Virus record (IMG/VR): IMGVR_UViG_3300044619_002120
Coordinates: 1 to 20,832 of that record
DNA length: 20,832 nucleotides
Strand: one strand, 5' to 3'
From: a virus
Shown here: positions 1-6,242 of the stretch, piece by piece
How positions within the stretch are numbered: position 1 is the stretch's first letter
Layout of the letters: every line of letters begins with the position of its first letter
The notes under the pieces: model-generated
Databases searched by the model: none
What the model was told of the DNA's origin: nothing
The model's input: only the letters and a program-made list of their open reading frames with translations
Position numbers and translations under genes: made by a program

Positions 1-175
1 CGAGTTCGTCCCGATAGTATTTGGCGAGGGTGTCGATGCAGATGCCAAGCTCTGCGGCGATCACTTCCTGTGTCGTGCCGACAGCGGCCCACGTCCGCAC
101 CTTGGCGCGAAGCTCGTCCGTCGCCTCATATGGCGGCCGACCCATTTTTTTACTACCGACAATGTCATCGGCCAT
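1..175 (-). CDS. Partial helix-turn-helix phage protein, possibly terminase small subunit-like
   Basis: The first 58 residues of a minus-strand gene that runs off the left edge. The ATG at 175 is preceded by GGAG at a good distance. An in-frame ATG ten codons later, giving MGRPPYEATDE, is an alternative start. Residues 11-58 contain the GRPPYE..TDE..AKV opening followed by a helix-turn-helix (QEVIAAELGICIDTLAKYYRDEL, about residues 36-58). This arrangement is common in small DNA-binding proteins encoded next to terminase genes of proteobacterial phages, so a small terminase or a regulator is plausible. That assignment rests on remembered family features. The C-terminal part that would decide it lies outside the window. 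It lies downstream of the gene at 273-632, beyond a GC hairpin. Confidence 0.6.
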   Translation of the reverse strand, partial: MADDIVGSKKMGRPPYEATDELRAKVRTWAAVGTTQEVIAAELGICIDTLAKYYRDEL

Positions 176-243
176 CTGCATGCTCCGCTTCGTGGCAGGA
201 CTACCAGCCCACAGCAGATAACACCCAGCCGGCCGAACGACAA

Positions 244-265
244 GGGGCGGCACTGTCGCCGCCCC
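244..265 (-). terminator. GC-rich hairpin after the 273-632 gene, candidate terminator
   Basis: A perfect 8-base stem (GGGGCGGC at 244-251, GCCGCCCC at 258-265) with a 6-base loop starts 8 bases past the minus-strand stop codon. Read on the minus strand it is followed by TTGTCGTT, a weak T-rich tail, so it could work as an intrinsic terminator or attenuator before the helix-turn-helix gene. The same two arms occur at 1360-1381. Confidence 0.5.
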
Positions 266-272
266 GTGCTGC

Positions 273-632
273 TCAGGCGTTGTTCTCGGCGAGGAAGGCG
301 TTGCCGCGCTCGATGGTCTTGCGAATGCCGCTGACGATAGCCCACAGCTCGTTGGGGTTGACGCGCTTGCGATCATAACGAGCGAGTGCATACAGCCTCT
401 CGTTGTAATAGCCGGTGTCGCCGTAGGCGAGGTAGCCGCGACCGAAGGCCAGCAGCCGGCTGCCCAGTTCCGACCACTCAGCGCGGATGCCGTTGTCGTT
501 GAAATAGTGGAACGTGGCGAGGGCGTGGTTGCTGTAGCGCTTGGCAGCTTCTTCGGCGGTGATGTTGTCGGACACCGGGCCGCTCTTCGGGGCGGCGTCG
601 ATTTCGGCGAGGAGGGTGTCGAGGTCGGTCAT
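273..632 (-). CDS. Hypothetical protein, first gene of the leftward arm
   Basis: A 119-residue protein starting MTDLDTLLAEID. An in-frame ATG at 680 exists, but the ATG at 632 is preferred because CGGAGACACC lies just upstream, as it does before the genes at 1050 and 1401. The protein is rich in aromatic residues in its middle (HYFNDNG, YLAYGDTGYYNERLYALARY) and has no recognised catalytic motif, signal peptide or membrane segment. It is transcribed divergently from the 1050 gene from a shared control region with near-identical leader sequence, which suggests expression at the same time as the rightward early genes. Function unknown. Confidence 0.75.
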   Translation of the reverse strand: MTDLDTLLAEIDAAPKSGPVSDNITAEEAAKRYSNHALATFHYFNDNGIRAEWSELGSRLLAFGRGYLAYGDTGYYNERLYALARYDRKRVNPNELWAIVSGIRKTIERGNAFLAENNA

Positions 633-693
633 GTCGGTGTCTCCGTTTGCGTTGTTGATGACCTCTTCTCTCACATGCAACGCACCGTTGCAA
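633..693 (-). promoter_or_regulatory. Leftward promoter/leader, class I copy
   Basis: Read on the minus strand: TTGCAA (693-688), 7 bases, TTGCAT (680-675), then GAGAAGAGGTCATCAACAAC and CGGAGACACC before the ATG at 632. Spacing from TTGCAA to CATCARCAAC is 33 bases, identical to the rightward copy at 988. No convincing -10 hexamer sits at the usual distance, so calling it a promoter is inference from the repeated architecture. The conserved leader itself is seen directly. Confidence 0.55.
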
Positions 694-713
694 GCGATAT
701 TTTACGAAGCGCT

Positions 714-977
714 GCAGCATCTGCAGCACGACGCATCACGCTGCATCTTCAGCTTCCGGGGCTGGTCATCACACCATGGATTTTTACAGCGCAGCACAGC
801 ATCTGCTCGGTGCAGCATTTGCAGCAGTGGGGGGCACCCCCTACGGGGGTGTACCCCCTCCGTGCTGCAGAAATGCTGCATTACCCGACCTGCACCATTT
901 GCAGCATGATGCATCTTGCTGCACCGTGCTGCTAATGCTGCATGCTGCAGCATGTGTAAAAAAGTGCTCATGCTGCA
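714..977. repeat. Array of TGCWGCA repeats in the divergent control region
   Basis: Twelve exact copies of TGCWGCA lie in 264 bases. TGCAGCA starts at 714, 722, 811, 820, 900 and 946; TGCTGCA starts at 863, 874, 917, 936, 943 and 971. Several extend to TGCAGCAT/ATGCTGCA. Near-matches add to the cluster (CGCAGCA at 790, TGCTGCT at 927). All four copies left of 841 read TGCAGCA; six of eight to the right read the reverse complement, so the array is roughly mirror-symmetric around the central G/C hairpin. No gene is seen between 633 and 1049. Such a cluster could be an operator array for a repressor, or iterons of a replication origin; the sequence alone does not choose. Confidence 0.8.
829..858. 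other. Alternating G/C-tract hairpin at the centre of the divergent region
   Basis: Runs of G, C, G and C alternate here. CACCCCC (835-841), TAC, GGGGGTG (845-851) is a perfect 7-base stem with a 3-base loop. GGGGGT (845-850), GT, ACCCCC (853-858) is a competing 6-base stem using the same G run. It lies almost exactly midway between the start codons at 632 and 1050. It may be a cruciform, a transcription insulator between the two arms, or a protein-binding palindrome. Confidence 0.6.
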
Positions 978-987
978 AAAATAGGTG

Positions 988-1049
988 TTGCAACCCCACG
1001 TTGGATATGAGAGAAGAGGTCATCAGCAACGACCAACCGGAGACACCCA
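988..1049 (+). promoter_or_regulatory. Rightward promoter/leader, class I copy
   Basis: TTGCAA (988-993), 7 bases, TTGGAT (1001-1006), then GAGAAGAGGTCATCAGCAAC (1011-1030) and CGGAGACACCC before the ATG at 1050. It is an inverted, near-identical counterpart of the leader at 633-693. The GGAG at 1039-1042 is the ribosome binding site. As in the leftward copy, no standard -10 hexamer is obvious 17 bases after TTGCAA. Confidence 0.55.
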
Positions 1050-1349
1050 ATGACCATCCTGAACGCCAGCACCTTCGAAGCCACCGGCACTGAACTGTGG
1101 GGCAGCACTGACCGCACTCGCGAAATCGGCACCGTTGAAGCCACACTCGGTCGTGAAACCAAGCGCGTTAACGCGGTGCGCTACGACGATGGCAGCATCG
1201 TTTCGTGGGACTTCACCGGACGCTATCGCACCAGCACAAAGCGGTGGCCCGCCACTGTTAGCCTGAAGAATGACGGATCGGACTGGGTGTGGTTTGGCAA
1301 GGATCATTACAGCCGCAACTGCCAAAAGACTGGTCTCAGCTTTAAGTGA
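1050..1349 (+). CDS. Hypothetical protein, first gene of the rightward arm
   Basis: A 99-residue protein starting MTILNASTFEATGTELWGST. The ATG is fixed by the GGAGACACC site 8 bases upstream. It is rich in Thr, Ser, Arg and Trp, with alternating patterns (NAVRYDDGSIVSWDFTGRY, then a tail with DWVWFGKDHY) that suggest a small beta-rich fold. No known motif, signal peptide or membrane segment is visible. It is not similar to the 273-632 protein although the two share leader sequences. Being first after the divergent region, it is probably expressed early; small phage proteins in this position often act on the host, but that is inference. Confidence 0.75.
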   Translation: MTILNASTFEATGTELWGSTDRTREIGTVEATLGRETKRVNAVRYDDGSIVSWDFTGRYRTSTKRWPATVSLKNDGSDWVWFGKDHYSRNCQKTGLSFK

Positions 1350-1359
1350 CCAACAGCCG

Positions 1360-1381
1360 GGGGCGGCCACCGCGCCGCCCC
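1360..1381 (+). terminator. GC-rich hairpin between the 1050 and 1401 genes
   Basis: GGGGCGGC (1360-1367), a 6-base loop, and GCCGCCCC (1374-1381) form a perfect 8-base stem 10 bases after the stop codon at 1349. The arms are identical to those at 244-265. There is no T-run after it, so it is more likely an attenuator or an mRNA-end stabiliser than a full terminator; the next ribosome binding site follows immediately. Confidence 0.4.
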
Positions 1382-1400
1382 ACCCACCGGAGACACCGCC

Positions 1401-1631
1401 ATGACCGCCTACCGCAACATCGACGCCGACAAGGCCCACCGCAGCTTCACGCGCCTCAAGGGCCGGCAGGTGCGTATCCTGCAGCGCCACCTGCTCGCGG
1501 CCGTTGACCGCGTCATGACGGCCCGCGCCTTCTTCGACCACTCCGGCGACAAGACCCTGCTGCTCCGCAGCCTGTCCGAGGTCTACGCCCTCAACGCCGT
1601 GAAGCGTGAGCTGCGGGCGGAGGGCTACTGA
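1401..1631 (+). CDS. Hypothetical small basic protein
   Basis: A 76-residue, Arg-rich helical protein (MTAYRNIDADKAHRSFTRLKGRQVRILQRHLLAAV...). The ATG at 1401 follows CCGGAGACACCGCC, the same leader type used at 632 and 1050. No domain is recognised. The charge pattern (RSFTRLKGRQVRILQRH, KRELRAEGY) would suit nucleic-acid binding, but no defined motif supports this. The stop at 1629-1631 is one base from the next ATG, so the two genes are probably translated together. Confidence 0.7.
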   Translation: MTAYRNIDADKAHRSFTRLKGRQVRILQRHLLAAVDRVMTARAFFDHSGDKTLLLRSLSEVYALNAVKRELRAEGY

Positions 1632-1632
1632 C

Positions 1633-2457
1633 ATGACCCGCCCCGGCCGTCTGCTTACCACCTTCATGGATGTCAGCCGGAAGCGGGGCTCGGCATCGGG
1701 TGCTGAACACGCGAAGCTGCGCGACCTGCTCAATTTTACTGCGCGCCATGCCGTCAAGTTTATTAGCCCGCAGAGCGTCAAGCTGGACGAGAGCAAGCCA
1801 ATGCTGCTGTCGGACTTGCGGCCGCCCTACCCGGTCACTGCGCTGGAAGGGGAAATGTTCGGCGTAAAGGGTGCCGCCGGGCTGATCATCGCGCGTGACA
1901 CCGGCGAGCACGTTGAGCTGAACTTCATCTGCCGCATGCACGAGAGCGCGCGGGCGCTCGCTCCTGAATTACACGAGTGGCTTTTCACGGCGGTGACATG
2001 CCGTATCCGGTACAGCGACGCGTCGTTCCATGAGCCGTGGCAACTGGAGCTGAAGGACTTTTCGCGGCGGCATCCGTGGACAGAGCCAAGGGACACTAAA
2101 AGCTACGCGCCGTTTTTGAATTTGTATGGAGGCGTGTGCCAGATATTGGCCAACCACGATGTGGAGACAACGGACGTGCTGGCTGACGCCAAGGAGGCGC
2201 GCTCGCGGCGCATCAGGGACAAGGCCCCGCTCTTCACGTACAAGACGCTGACAATCGGCGCGCCCAAGACGCGGCCAGCCGGCAAGGGCGGGGGCACGCA
2301 CGCGTCGCCGCGAGCCCACCTGCGCCGGGGCTTTTACCGAACCAGCAAGAAGGGCGTGCGCCACTGGGTGCAGGCGACGGTGGTCAAGGGCGACACACCC
2401 GGCTTCGTCCACAAAGACTATAAAATTGAACAGCGAAAGGAGACGACCAATGACTAA
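1633..2457 (+). CDS. Conserved phage protein, AcrVA2-like candidate
   Basis: A 274-residue protein. The start MTRPGRLL at 1633 is preferred to an upstream in-frame ATG at 1606 that would overlap the previous gene. Features from middle to end: a helical segment FLNLYGGVCQILANHDVET, a charged stretch (AKEARSRRIRDKAPLFTYKTLTIG), a Gly/Lys linker, then a C-terminal tail SPRAHLRRGFYR..KKGVRHWVQATVVKG...GFVHKDYKI from residue 225. Tails of the H-x-RRG-x-x-R ... W-V ... V type occur in many phage proteins and at the end of AcrVA2, an anti-CRISPR protein against Cas12a. The order of segments is also similar, but overall identity is evidently low, so function is a hypothesis only. Its last 8 bases overlap the next gene. 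Confidence 0.7.
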   Translation: MTRPGRLLTTFMDVSRKRGSASGAEHAKLRDLLNFTARHAVKFISPQSVKLDESKPMLLSDLRPPYPVTALEGEMFGVKGAAGLIIARDTGEHVELNFICRMHESARALAPELHEWLFTAVTCRIRYSDASFHEPWQLELKDFSRRHPWTEPRDTKSYAPFLNLYGGVCQILANHDVETTDVLADAKEARSRRIRDKAPLFTYKTLTIGAPKTRPAGKGGGTHASPRAHLRRGFYRTSKKGVRHWVQATVVKGDTPGFVHKDYKIEQRKETTND

Positions 2458-2647
2458 CCGCATAGCCATCATCGTCATCTGCACCCTCGGTGTCGTCCTC
2501 GGCCTGCTGCTGTGGGTGTGCGCGTGGGAGGAGAAGGCCCGCCAGCGCGCCAAGGCCTATTGTCAGGACCACCAGATGGTGCTGGTGGACACGGCCGCAG
2601 GCGAGCGCTGCGCCCCCCTATGGGCACTGGAAAGGACATCACGATGA
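2450..2647 (+). CDS. Small single-pass membrane protein
   Basis: A 65-residue protein, MTNRIAIIVICTLGVVLGLLL..., with one strongly hydrophobic N-terminal helix (about residues 4-25). A charged segment WEEKARQRAKAYC follows, then a short tail with a second cysteine (GERCAPL). The ATG at 2450 follows AAGGAGACGACCA; an in-frame ATG eight codons earlier lacks this. With Lys/Arg after the helix the tail may stay in the cytoplasm, but the paired Cys could also suit the periplasm. It overlaps the next gene by ATGA at 2644-2647. Function unknown; a lysis accessory or superinfection-exclusion role is possible but not shown. Confidence 0.75.
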   Translation: MTNRIAIIVICTLGVVLGLLLWVCAWEEKARQRAKAYCQDHQMVLVDTAAGERCAPLWALERTSR

Positions 2648-2760
2648 CGAGCAACAACTGGCTGGCTTTAGCTATCCTCGCCCTCGTGGGCACGGCCGCC
2701 TACATCATCATTCGGCAGCCGCCCATCACCCTCGACGACCTTGATGACACAGACTGGTAA
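2644..2760 (+). CDS. Tiny single-pass membrane protein (38 residues)
   Basis: A very short gene starting in the ATGA overlap with the gene before it. The product MTSNNWLALAILALVGTAAY... has one hydrophobic helix (about residues 6-23) and an acidic tail, PPITLDDLDDTDW. AAGGAC lies upstream as a plausible ribosome binding site. Overlap, ribosome binding site and clear membrane helix support it despite its length. Together with the 2450 gene it forms a coupled pair of small membrane proteins. Function unknown. Confidence 0.6.
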   Translation: MTSNNWLALAILALVGTAAYIIIRQPPITLDDLDDTDW

Positions 2761-2765
2761 AGATC

Positions 2766-3095
2766 ATGACATACGTGCACCCCGATCCCGAGACGACGAA
2801 GGGCGACATCGATTTCCACGTCAATCTCGATGACGTTGAGACGCTCATCAACAAAGCCGTCTCGCGGTGGCTGCGTGAGCAGCGCCTCGAAATCTACCTC
2901 ATGGACGGCCACATCGTCGTCTTCCTTGAGGACGCCTTCGCCGACAACGGCGAGCATTACACCTACCGCATACCTTACGCCGAGTTCTTTGATGAGCGTA
3001 ACGAAGAGCCGCCGGACCTTCGGGACTTTCTTCTGCTCGGTCTGAAGGTCTATCGCGAGCGGTACGGCCACGACCCCGAAGAGGATGACGCATGA
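2766..3095 (+). CDS. Hypothetical acidic protein
   Basis: A 109-residue acidic protein (MTYVHPDPETTKGDIDFHVNLDDVETLINKAV...). It starts 5 bases after the previous stop; the upstream GTAAAG is a weak ribosome binding site, so translation probably relies on coupling. The central part (LEIYLMDGHIVVFLEDAF) looks like beta strands, and the end is highly acidic (GHDPEEDDA). No domain recognised. It overlaps the next gene by ATGA. Confidence 0.7.
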   Translation: MTYVHPDPETTKGDIDFHVNLDDVETLINKAVSRWLREQRLEIYLMDGHIVVFLEDAFADNGEHYTYRIPYAEFFDERNEEPPDLRDFLLLGLKVYRERYGHDPEEDDA

Positions 3096-3535
3096 CCCGC
3101 AAACCCATCATCCACAATCGTCGCTTCTGGTGGCTGTACCCTGACGGCCGCCGCGAGCGCATCTACGCCAACGAGCGGCTCAGGAGCCAAATCTCGCAGC
3201 ACGCAGCCGTAGAGGCGCGCGTGGCCAAGGAGGAGGCACCGCCGCGTCGCACCCACAACCCGCCCCGGCCGCCCGGCACCATGCCGACGCTGCCGTCCGA
3301 CAGCCGCGACATCGGCAACCGGACGCTCAGCGAGCTGGCCCACGACTACGGCTGGGGCTCAGTGGCGCGCTGCACGGCGGCGCTCAAGGCGCAACGCCCG
3401 ACCGTCTATGAGGCTGCCCGCGCCAACGGCCGGGCGCGGGGTCGTGCTAATTTGACGCGAGAGCCATTGCAAGCCGCCATTGCATCTGTCACACTATCCT
3501 ACTCAGCCACAGGAGAGACCAATGAGCATCAGTGA
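3092..3535 (+). CDS. Hypothetical basic protein
   Basis: A 147-residue, strongly basic protein starting MTRKPIIHNRRFWWLYPDGRRERIYANERLR, coupled to the previous gene by ATGA at 3092-3095. A proline/arginine-rich linker (about residues 50-65) separates the N-terminal part from a C-terminal segment (RTLSELAHDYGWGSVARCTAALKAQRPTVYE) that could form a small helical, possibly helix-turn-helix, unit. Nucleic-acid binding is plausible from charge, but no family was recognised. The last 14 bases overlap the next gene, and its 3' end carries the candidate promoter at 3467. Confidence 0.7.
   Translation: MTRKPIIHNRRFWWLYPDGRRERIYANERLRSQISQHAAVEARVAKEEAPPRRTHNPPRPPGTMPTLPSDSRDIGNRTLSELAHDYGWGSVARCTAALKAQRPTVYEAARANGRARGRANLTREPLQAAIASVTLSYSATGETNEHQ
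3467..3521 (+). promoter_or_regulatory. Candidate promoter/leader inside the 3' end of the 3092 gene
   Basis: TTGCAA (3467-3472), 7 bases, TTGCAT (3480-3485), then TACTCAGCCAC (3500-3510) and AGGAGAGACCA before the ATG at 3522. Box spacing (13 bases start to start) and distance to the leader (33-34 bases) match the other copies at 693, 988, 6243 and 12360. The leader is the most divergent of the five. CTATCCT at 3494-3500 may serve as the -10 region. Confidence 0.45.
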
Positions 3536-3779
3536 AATCATCAACCCGTGGGGCGCACTGCGTGAGGCCAAGTGGCTCGCCGCCAGCCAGCAGCGCGAGA
3601 TCGAGGCCCTGTACGTGAAGCTCGGCGAGGCCGAGACCAAAGCGTCCGAGGCCGCGACCAACGAATTGGTCATCCGCGTCCTGCGCTCCAAGCTCGAACG
3701 GCTGGAGGACACCCTCAAGCAGGCCTTCTTCCGCGACCCCAAGACTGGCCGCTTCGGGGCCAAGGGCGTGCGGAAATGA
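3522..3779 (+). CDS. Hypothetical coiled-coil protein
   Basis: An 85-residue, mostly helical protein (MSISEIINPWGALREAKWLAASQQREIEALYVKLGEAE...) with heptad-like spacing through most of its length, ending DPKTGRFGAKGVRK. The ATG at 3522 follows CAGGAGAGACCA, close to the leader before the 6302 gene; an in-frame ATG at 3480 has no such site. It overlaps the next gene by ATGA. A structural or adaptor role is possible; function unknown. Confidence 0.7.
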   Translation: MSISEIINPWGALREAKWLAASQQREIEALYVKLGEAETKASEAATNELVIRVLRSKLERLEDTLKQAFFRDPKTGRFGAKGVRK

Positions 3780-3946
3780 TCGCCGAGGCACTCGACCTCT
3801 TCGCCCAGCGCGATCGGCTGGAGGCCGAGCTGGCTGCCGTCAATGACCGGCTGGCCAAGCTCAAATCGCAGTACATGGAGAAGACGCGCCTCTTCGGCAT
3901 TCGAGACGAGCGCTTCCGCCACGAGATCAGTAGAGAAAACGCATGA
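3776..3946 (+). CDS. Hypothetical small coiled-coil protein
   Basis: A 56-residue protein (MIAEALDLFAQRDRLEAELAAVNDRL...) starting in an ATGA overlap with the previous gene and ending in another with the next. The sequence is a single amphipathic helix with Leu/Ala heptads up to about residue 35, then a charged tail RLFGIRDERFRHEISRENA. Its position immediately before the Cro-like regulator may mean co-regulation, but no partner can be named. Confidence 0.65.
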   Translation: MIAEALDLFAQRDRLEAELAAVNDRLAKLKSQYMEKTRLFGIRDERFRHEISRENA

Positions 3947-4179
3947 CCCGCATTGACGCCATCAACCTCGCCATCAGCAAGGGCGGCGGCATCGTGCGTT
4001 TTGCCCGCAGCATGGGCGTGTCGCATCAGGCCGTGTACGCATGGAAGCGGCGCGGCTGGGTGCCGGTGGACAAGGCCGTCGTGATCGAGGGGGCTTACGG
4101 CATCCCGCGCGATGATCTGATGAGCCCTGACCTCGTCCGCGCGCTCGCCGTACCGAGTGCAAGCGCCGACCTGCTGTAA
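3943..4179 (+). CDS. Cro/YdaS-like helix-turn-helix regulator
   Basis: A 78-residue DNA-binding protein. The helix-turn-helix covers about residues 14-40 (GGIVRFARSMGVSHQAVYAWKRRGWVP), followed by DKAVVIEGAYGIPRDDLMSPDLV. This matches the pattern of YdaS/Cro-type phage repressors: short, one HTH, and a PRDDLxPDL-like end. It probably binds operator DNA as a dimer and could control the repeated promoter/leader elements or the TGCWGCA array, but no operator has been shown. It is coupled by ATGA to the preceding gene and lies directly before the primase-helicase. No CI-like partner or integrase is present, so a lysogeny switch is not supported here. Confidence 0.8.
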   Translation: MTRIDAINLAISKGGGIVRFARSMGVSHQAVYAWKRRGWVPVDKAVVIEGAYGIPRDDLMSPDLVRALAVPSASADLL

Positions 4180-4200
4180 ACTTCCGTGGAGGACGACGAC

Positions 4201-6237
4201 ATGGCGAGCGTCAGGGCGATTGCGCCCAAAATCCGCGCCCTTGAGGTGCCGGAGGAACTGCGGATGGTGCCGGCATGGCTCATCTGGCGCTTCGAACAAT
4301 ACCCCAACGAATCCAAGCCGCGCAAAGTCCCGTACTGGACCGACGGCACGATCCGCCACGGTCAGCAGGGTTCACCGACCGACCGCGCACGCCTGACCAC
4401 GTTCCCCGCAGCGCGCGATGCGGCTGCGCGCATGGGCTATGACGGCGTGGGCTTCGCCCCGATGCCAGACTTCGGCTACACGTTTCTGGACTTTGACAAC
4501 TGCGTTGGCCCGAGCGGCGAGATACCCACTGAGATCGAGCAGATCGTCGCCCGGACGTATGCCGAGTTCAGCCCATCGGGTAAAGGCATCCGCGCCGCGT
4601 TGAAGGGCAATCTGGGCAACCACAAGAGCAAGGCAGCGCCCGACCGCTACGGCTTTGAGACGTTCTCTACGTCAATGTTCGTGACGTTCACGGGCAACAT
4701 CCTCCCCGCCTGCGAGATGATCGGTCTTGAGAACACGGTGGCCGAGGTGGACCAGCACGTCATCGACCTGTGCGAGCGCCGCTTCGGTGGCTCCCTCACC
4801 AACAACGTCGTTGACCCCGACGACTTCATGGCCGGCCGCGAGCCTCGGCTGGGCCTGACGATCAACGAGATGGAGGCGCTGGTCAACAGCCTCGACCCGA
4901 GCATGGGTCGCGCGGACTGGATCCGCGTCGGCATGGCGCTGAAGCATGAGACGGACGGCGGTGACGACGGCTTCGAAATCTGGGACGAGTGGTCACAGGA
5001 CGGGGACACGTACCCCGGCACCGAGGCTCTGCGCTACCAGTGGGAGAGCTTCCGAGCTGCACCGGGCAAGCGGCAGACTACCATGGCCTCGGTGATCAAG
5101 ATGGCGAAGGACGCCCAGAGCCGCCCTAGCTCGGCGGCGAGCGTGGCCGAGGCGGCCGACGCACTCGTCGCTGATCTGGATGCACCCGAGGGCGTGCACA
5201 CGCCACCCGGCTACACCGGCAAGTTCCCTGTCCTGTCGGCCGACGAGATCAGCTCGCAGAGGCCGACAGACTGGCTGATCAAGGGCGTACTCCCAGCCGC
5301 CGACATCATCACGATCTACGGCGCGTCTGGCTCAGGCAAGAGCTTCGTCGTCCTTGATCTAGCCGCCGCTATCGCCACCGGCGCGCCGTGGCGCGGCTGC
5401 AAGGCGCGCAAGGGCCGCGTGGTCATCATCGCCGCCGAGGGCGCGGGCGGCTACGGCAAACGCATCAAGGCGCTGGCGCAGCACCGGGGCATCCCGTTGG
5501 CCGATCTCGACATTGGCGTGATCGTCGTGCCGCCCAACCTCATGGAGGAGGGCGACGTGACTGAACTGGCCGCGTCGATCAAGGCCGTGGGGGACGTGTC
5601 GTTTGTCGTGGTGGATACATTCGCGCAGGTGACGCCGGGAGCCAATGAAAACACGGGCGAAGACATGGGCCGCGCTCTGGCCAACGTGCGCGTACTGAGC
5701 GACGTGACGGACGCAACGGTCGGTCTCGTACACCACTCAGGCAAAGACGCCAGCAAAGGCGCTCGCGGCTGGTCGGGCATCAAGGCCGCCATGGACGCCG
5801 AGATTGAGATCACGCGCGATGAGAACACGGGCGCACGCGCCATCCGGCTGAGCAAGATGAAAGACGGCGAGGATGGAACGACATGGGGCTTTAAGCTGGA
5901 GACGATCCTGCTCGGCCTCGACGACGACGGTGACGACATCACGAGCTGCGTTGCGGTCGAGGATGACGTGCGCCCGGCGGCTGTTGAGGACAAGAAAAAC
6001 GTGAAGCGTCGCGGCCGCCTTGAGACCCACCTGCTGGAGGTAATGGCGACATTCCCGACGGATGCAATTGTTCGCGCGGAGGACCTGATCCGCAAGGCTT
6101 GCGATATGTTACCAGCGCCCGATGCAGGCAAACGTGACATCCGCCGCCAGTCAGTTGTCCGGGCAATTCAGAACCTTAGCAGGGAGAAGGACGGCCCACT
6201 GCGGATGGAAAACGGGATCGTAATTTTTTACGAATAG
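4201..6237 (+). CDS. Primase-polymerase / RepA-like helicase
   Basis: A 678-residue multidomain replication protein. The ATG at 4201 is preferred over an in-frame GTG at 4186, because GGAGG at 4188-4192 is then the ribosome binding site. N-terminal part: primase-polymerase-like, with an acidic motif FLDFDN (95-100) and EFSPSGKGIR (122-131). Middle (about 220-295): a PriCT-2-like helical domain (ADWIRVGMALKHE...WDEWSQ). C-terminal: RecA-type ATPase of the RepA helicase family with Walker A GASGSGKS (374-381), Walker B FVVVDTF (about 466-472) and LVHHSGKDASKGARGWSG. It should make primers and unwind DNA at the phage fork. Several similar phage proteins fuse these activities. A separate primase or DnaB-type helicase is not seen in the window. 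Confidence 0.9.
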   Translation: MASVRAIAPKIRALEVPEELRMVPAWLIWRFEQYPNESKPRKVPYWTDGTIRHGQQGSPTDRARLTTFPAARDAAARMGYDGVGFAPMPDFGYTFLDFDNCVGPSGEIPTEIEQIVARTYAEFSPSGKGIRAALKGNLGNHKSKAAPDRYGFETFSTSMFVTFTGNILPACEMIGLENTVAEVDQHVIDLCERRFGGSLTNNVVDPDDFMAGREPRLGLTINEMEALVNSLDPSMGRADWIRVGMALKHETDGGDDGFEIWDEWSQDGDTYPGTEALRYQWESFRAAPGKRQTTMASVIKMAKDAQSRPSSAASVAEAADALVADLDAPEGVHTPPGYTGKFPVLSADEISSQRPTDWLIKGVLPAADIITIYGASGSGKSFVVLDLAAAIATGAPWRGCKARKGRVVIIAAEGAGGYGKRIKALAQHRGIPLADLDIGVIVVPPNLMEEGDVTELAASIKAVGDVSFVVVDTFAQVTPGANENTGEDMGRALANVRVLSDVTDATVGLVHHSGKDASKGARGWSGIKAAMDAEIEITRDENTGARAIRLSKMKDGEDGTTWGFKLETILLGLDDDGDDITSCVAVEDDVRPAAVEDKKNVKRRGRLETHLLEVMATFPTDAIVRAEDLIRKACDMLPAPDAGKRDIRRQSVVRAIQNLSREKDGPLRMENGIVIFYE

Positions 6238-6242
6238 GGGGC

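Noticed and set aside
675-693. Sigma54-type promoter (paired TTGCAA/TTGCAT boxes resemble -24/-12 elements)
   Set aside because: The boxes are 13 bases apart start to start, one to two bases more than sigma54 promoters allow, and the GG of the -24 element is missing.
714-977. CRISPR-like array
   Set aside because: Repeats are 7-8 bases, irregularly spaced and in both orientations; there are no spacers of constant length.
507-1146. Several open frames on both strands across the divergent region
   Set aside because: They cross the repeat array, have Cys/His-rich low-complexity translations produced by the TGCWGCA repeats, and lack ribosome binding sites.
273-1349. The two divergent first genes as a duplicated pair
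   Set aside because: Their proteins show no similarity; only the control sequences and downstream hairpins match.
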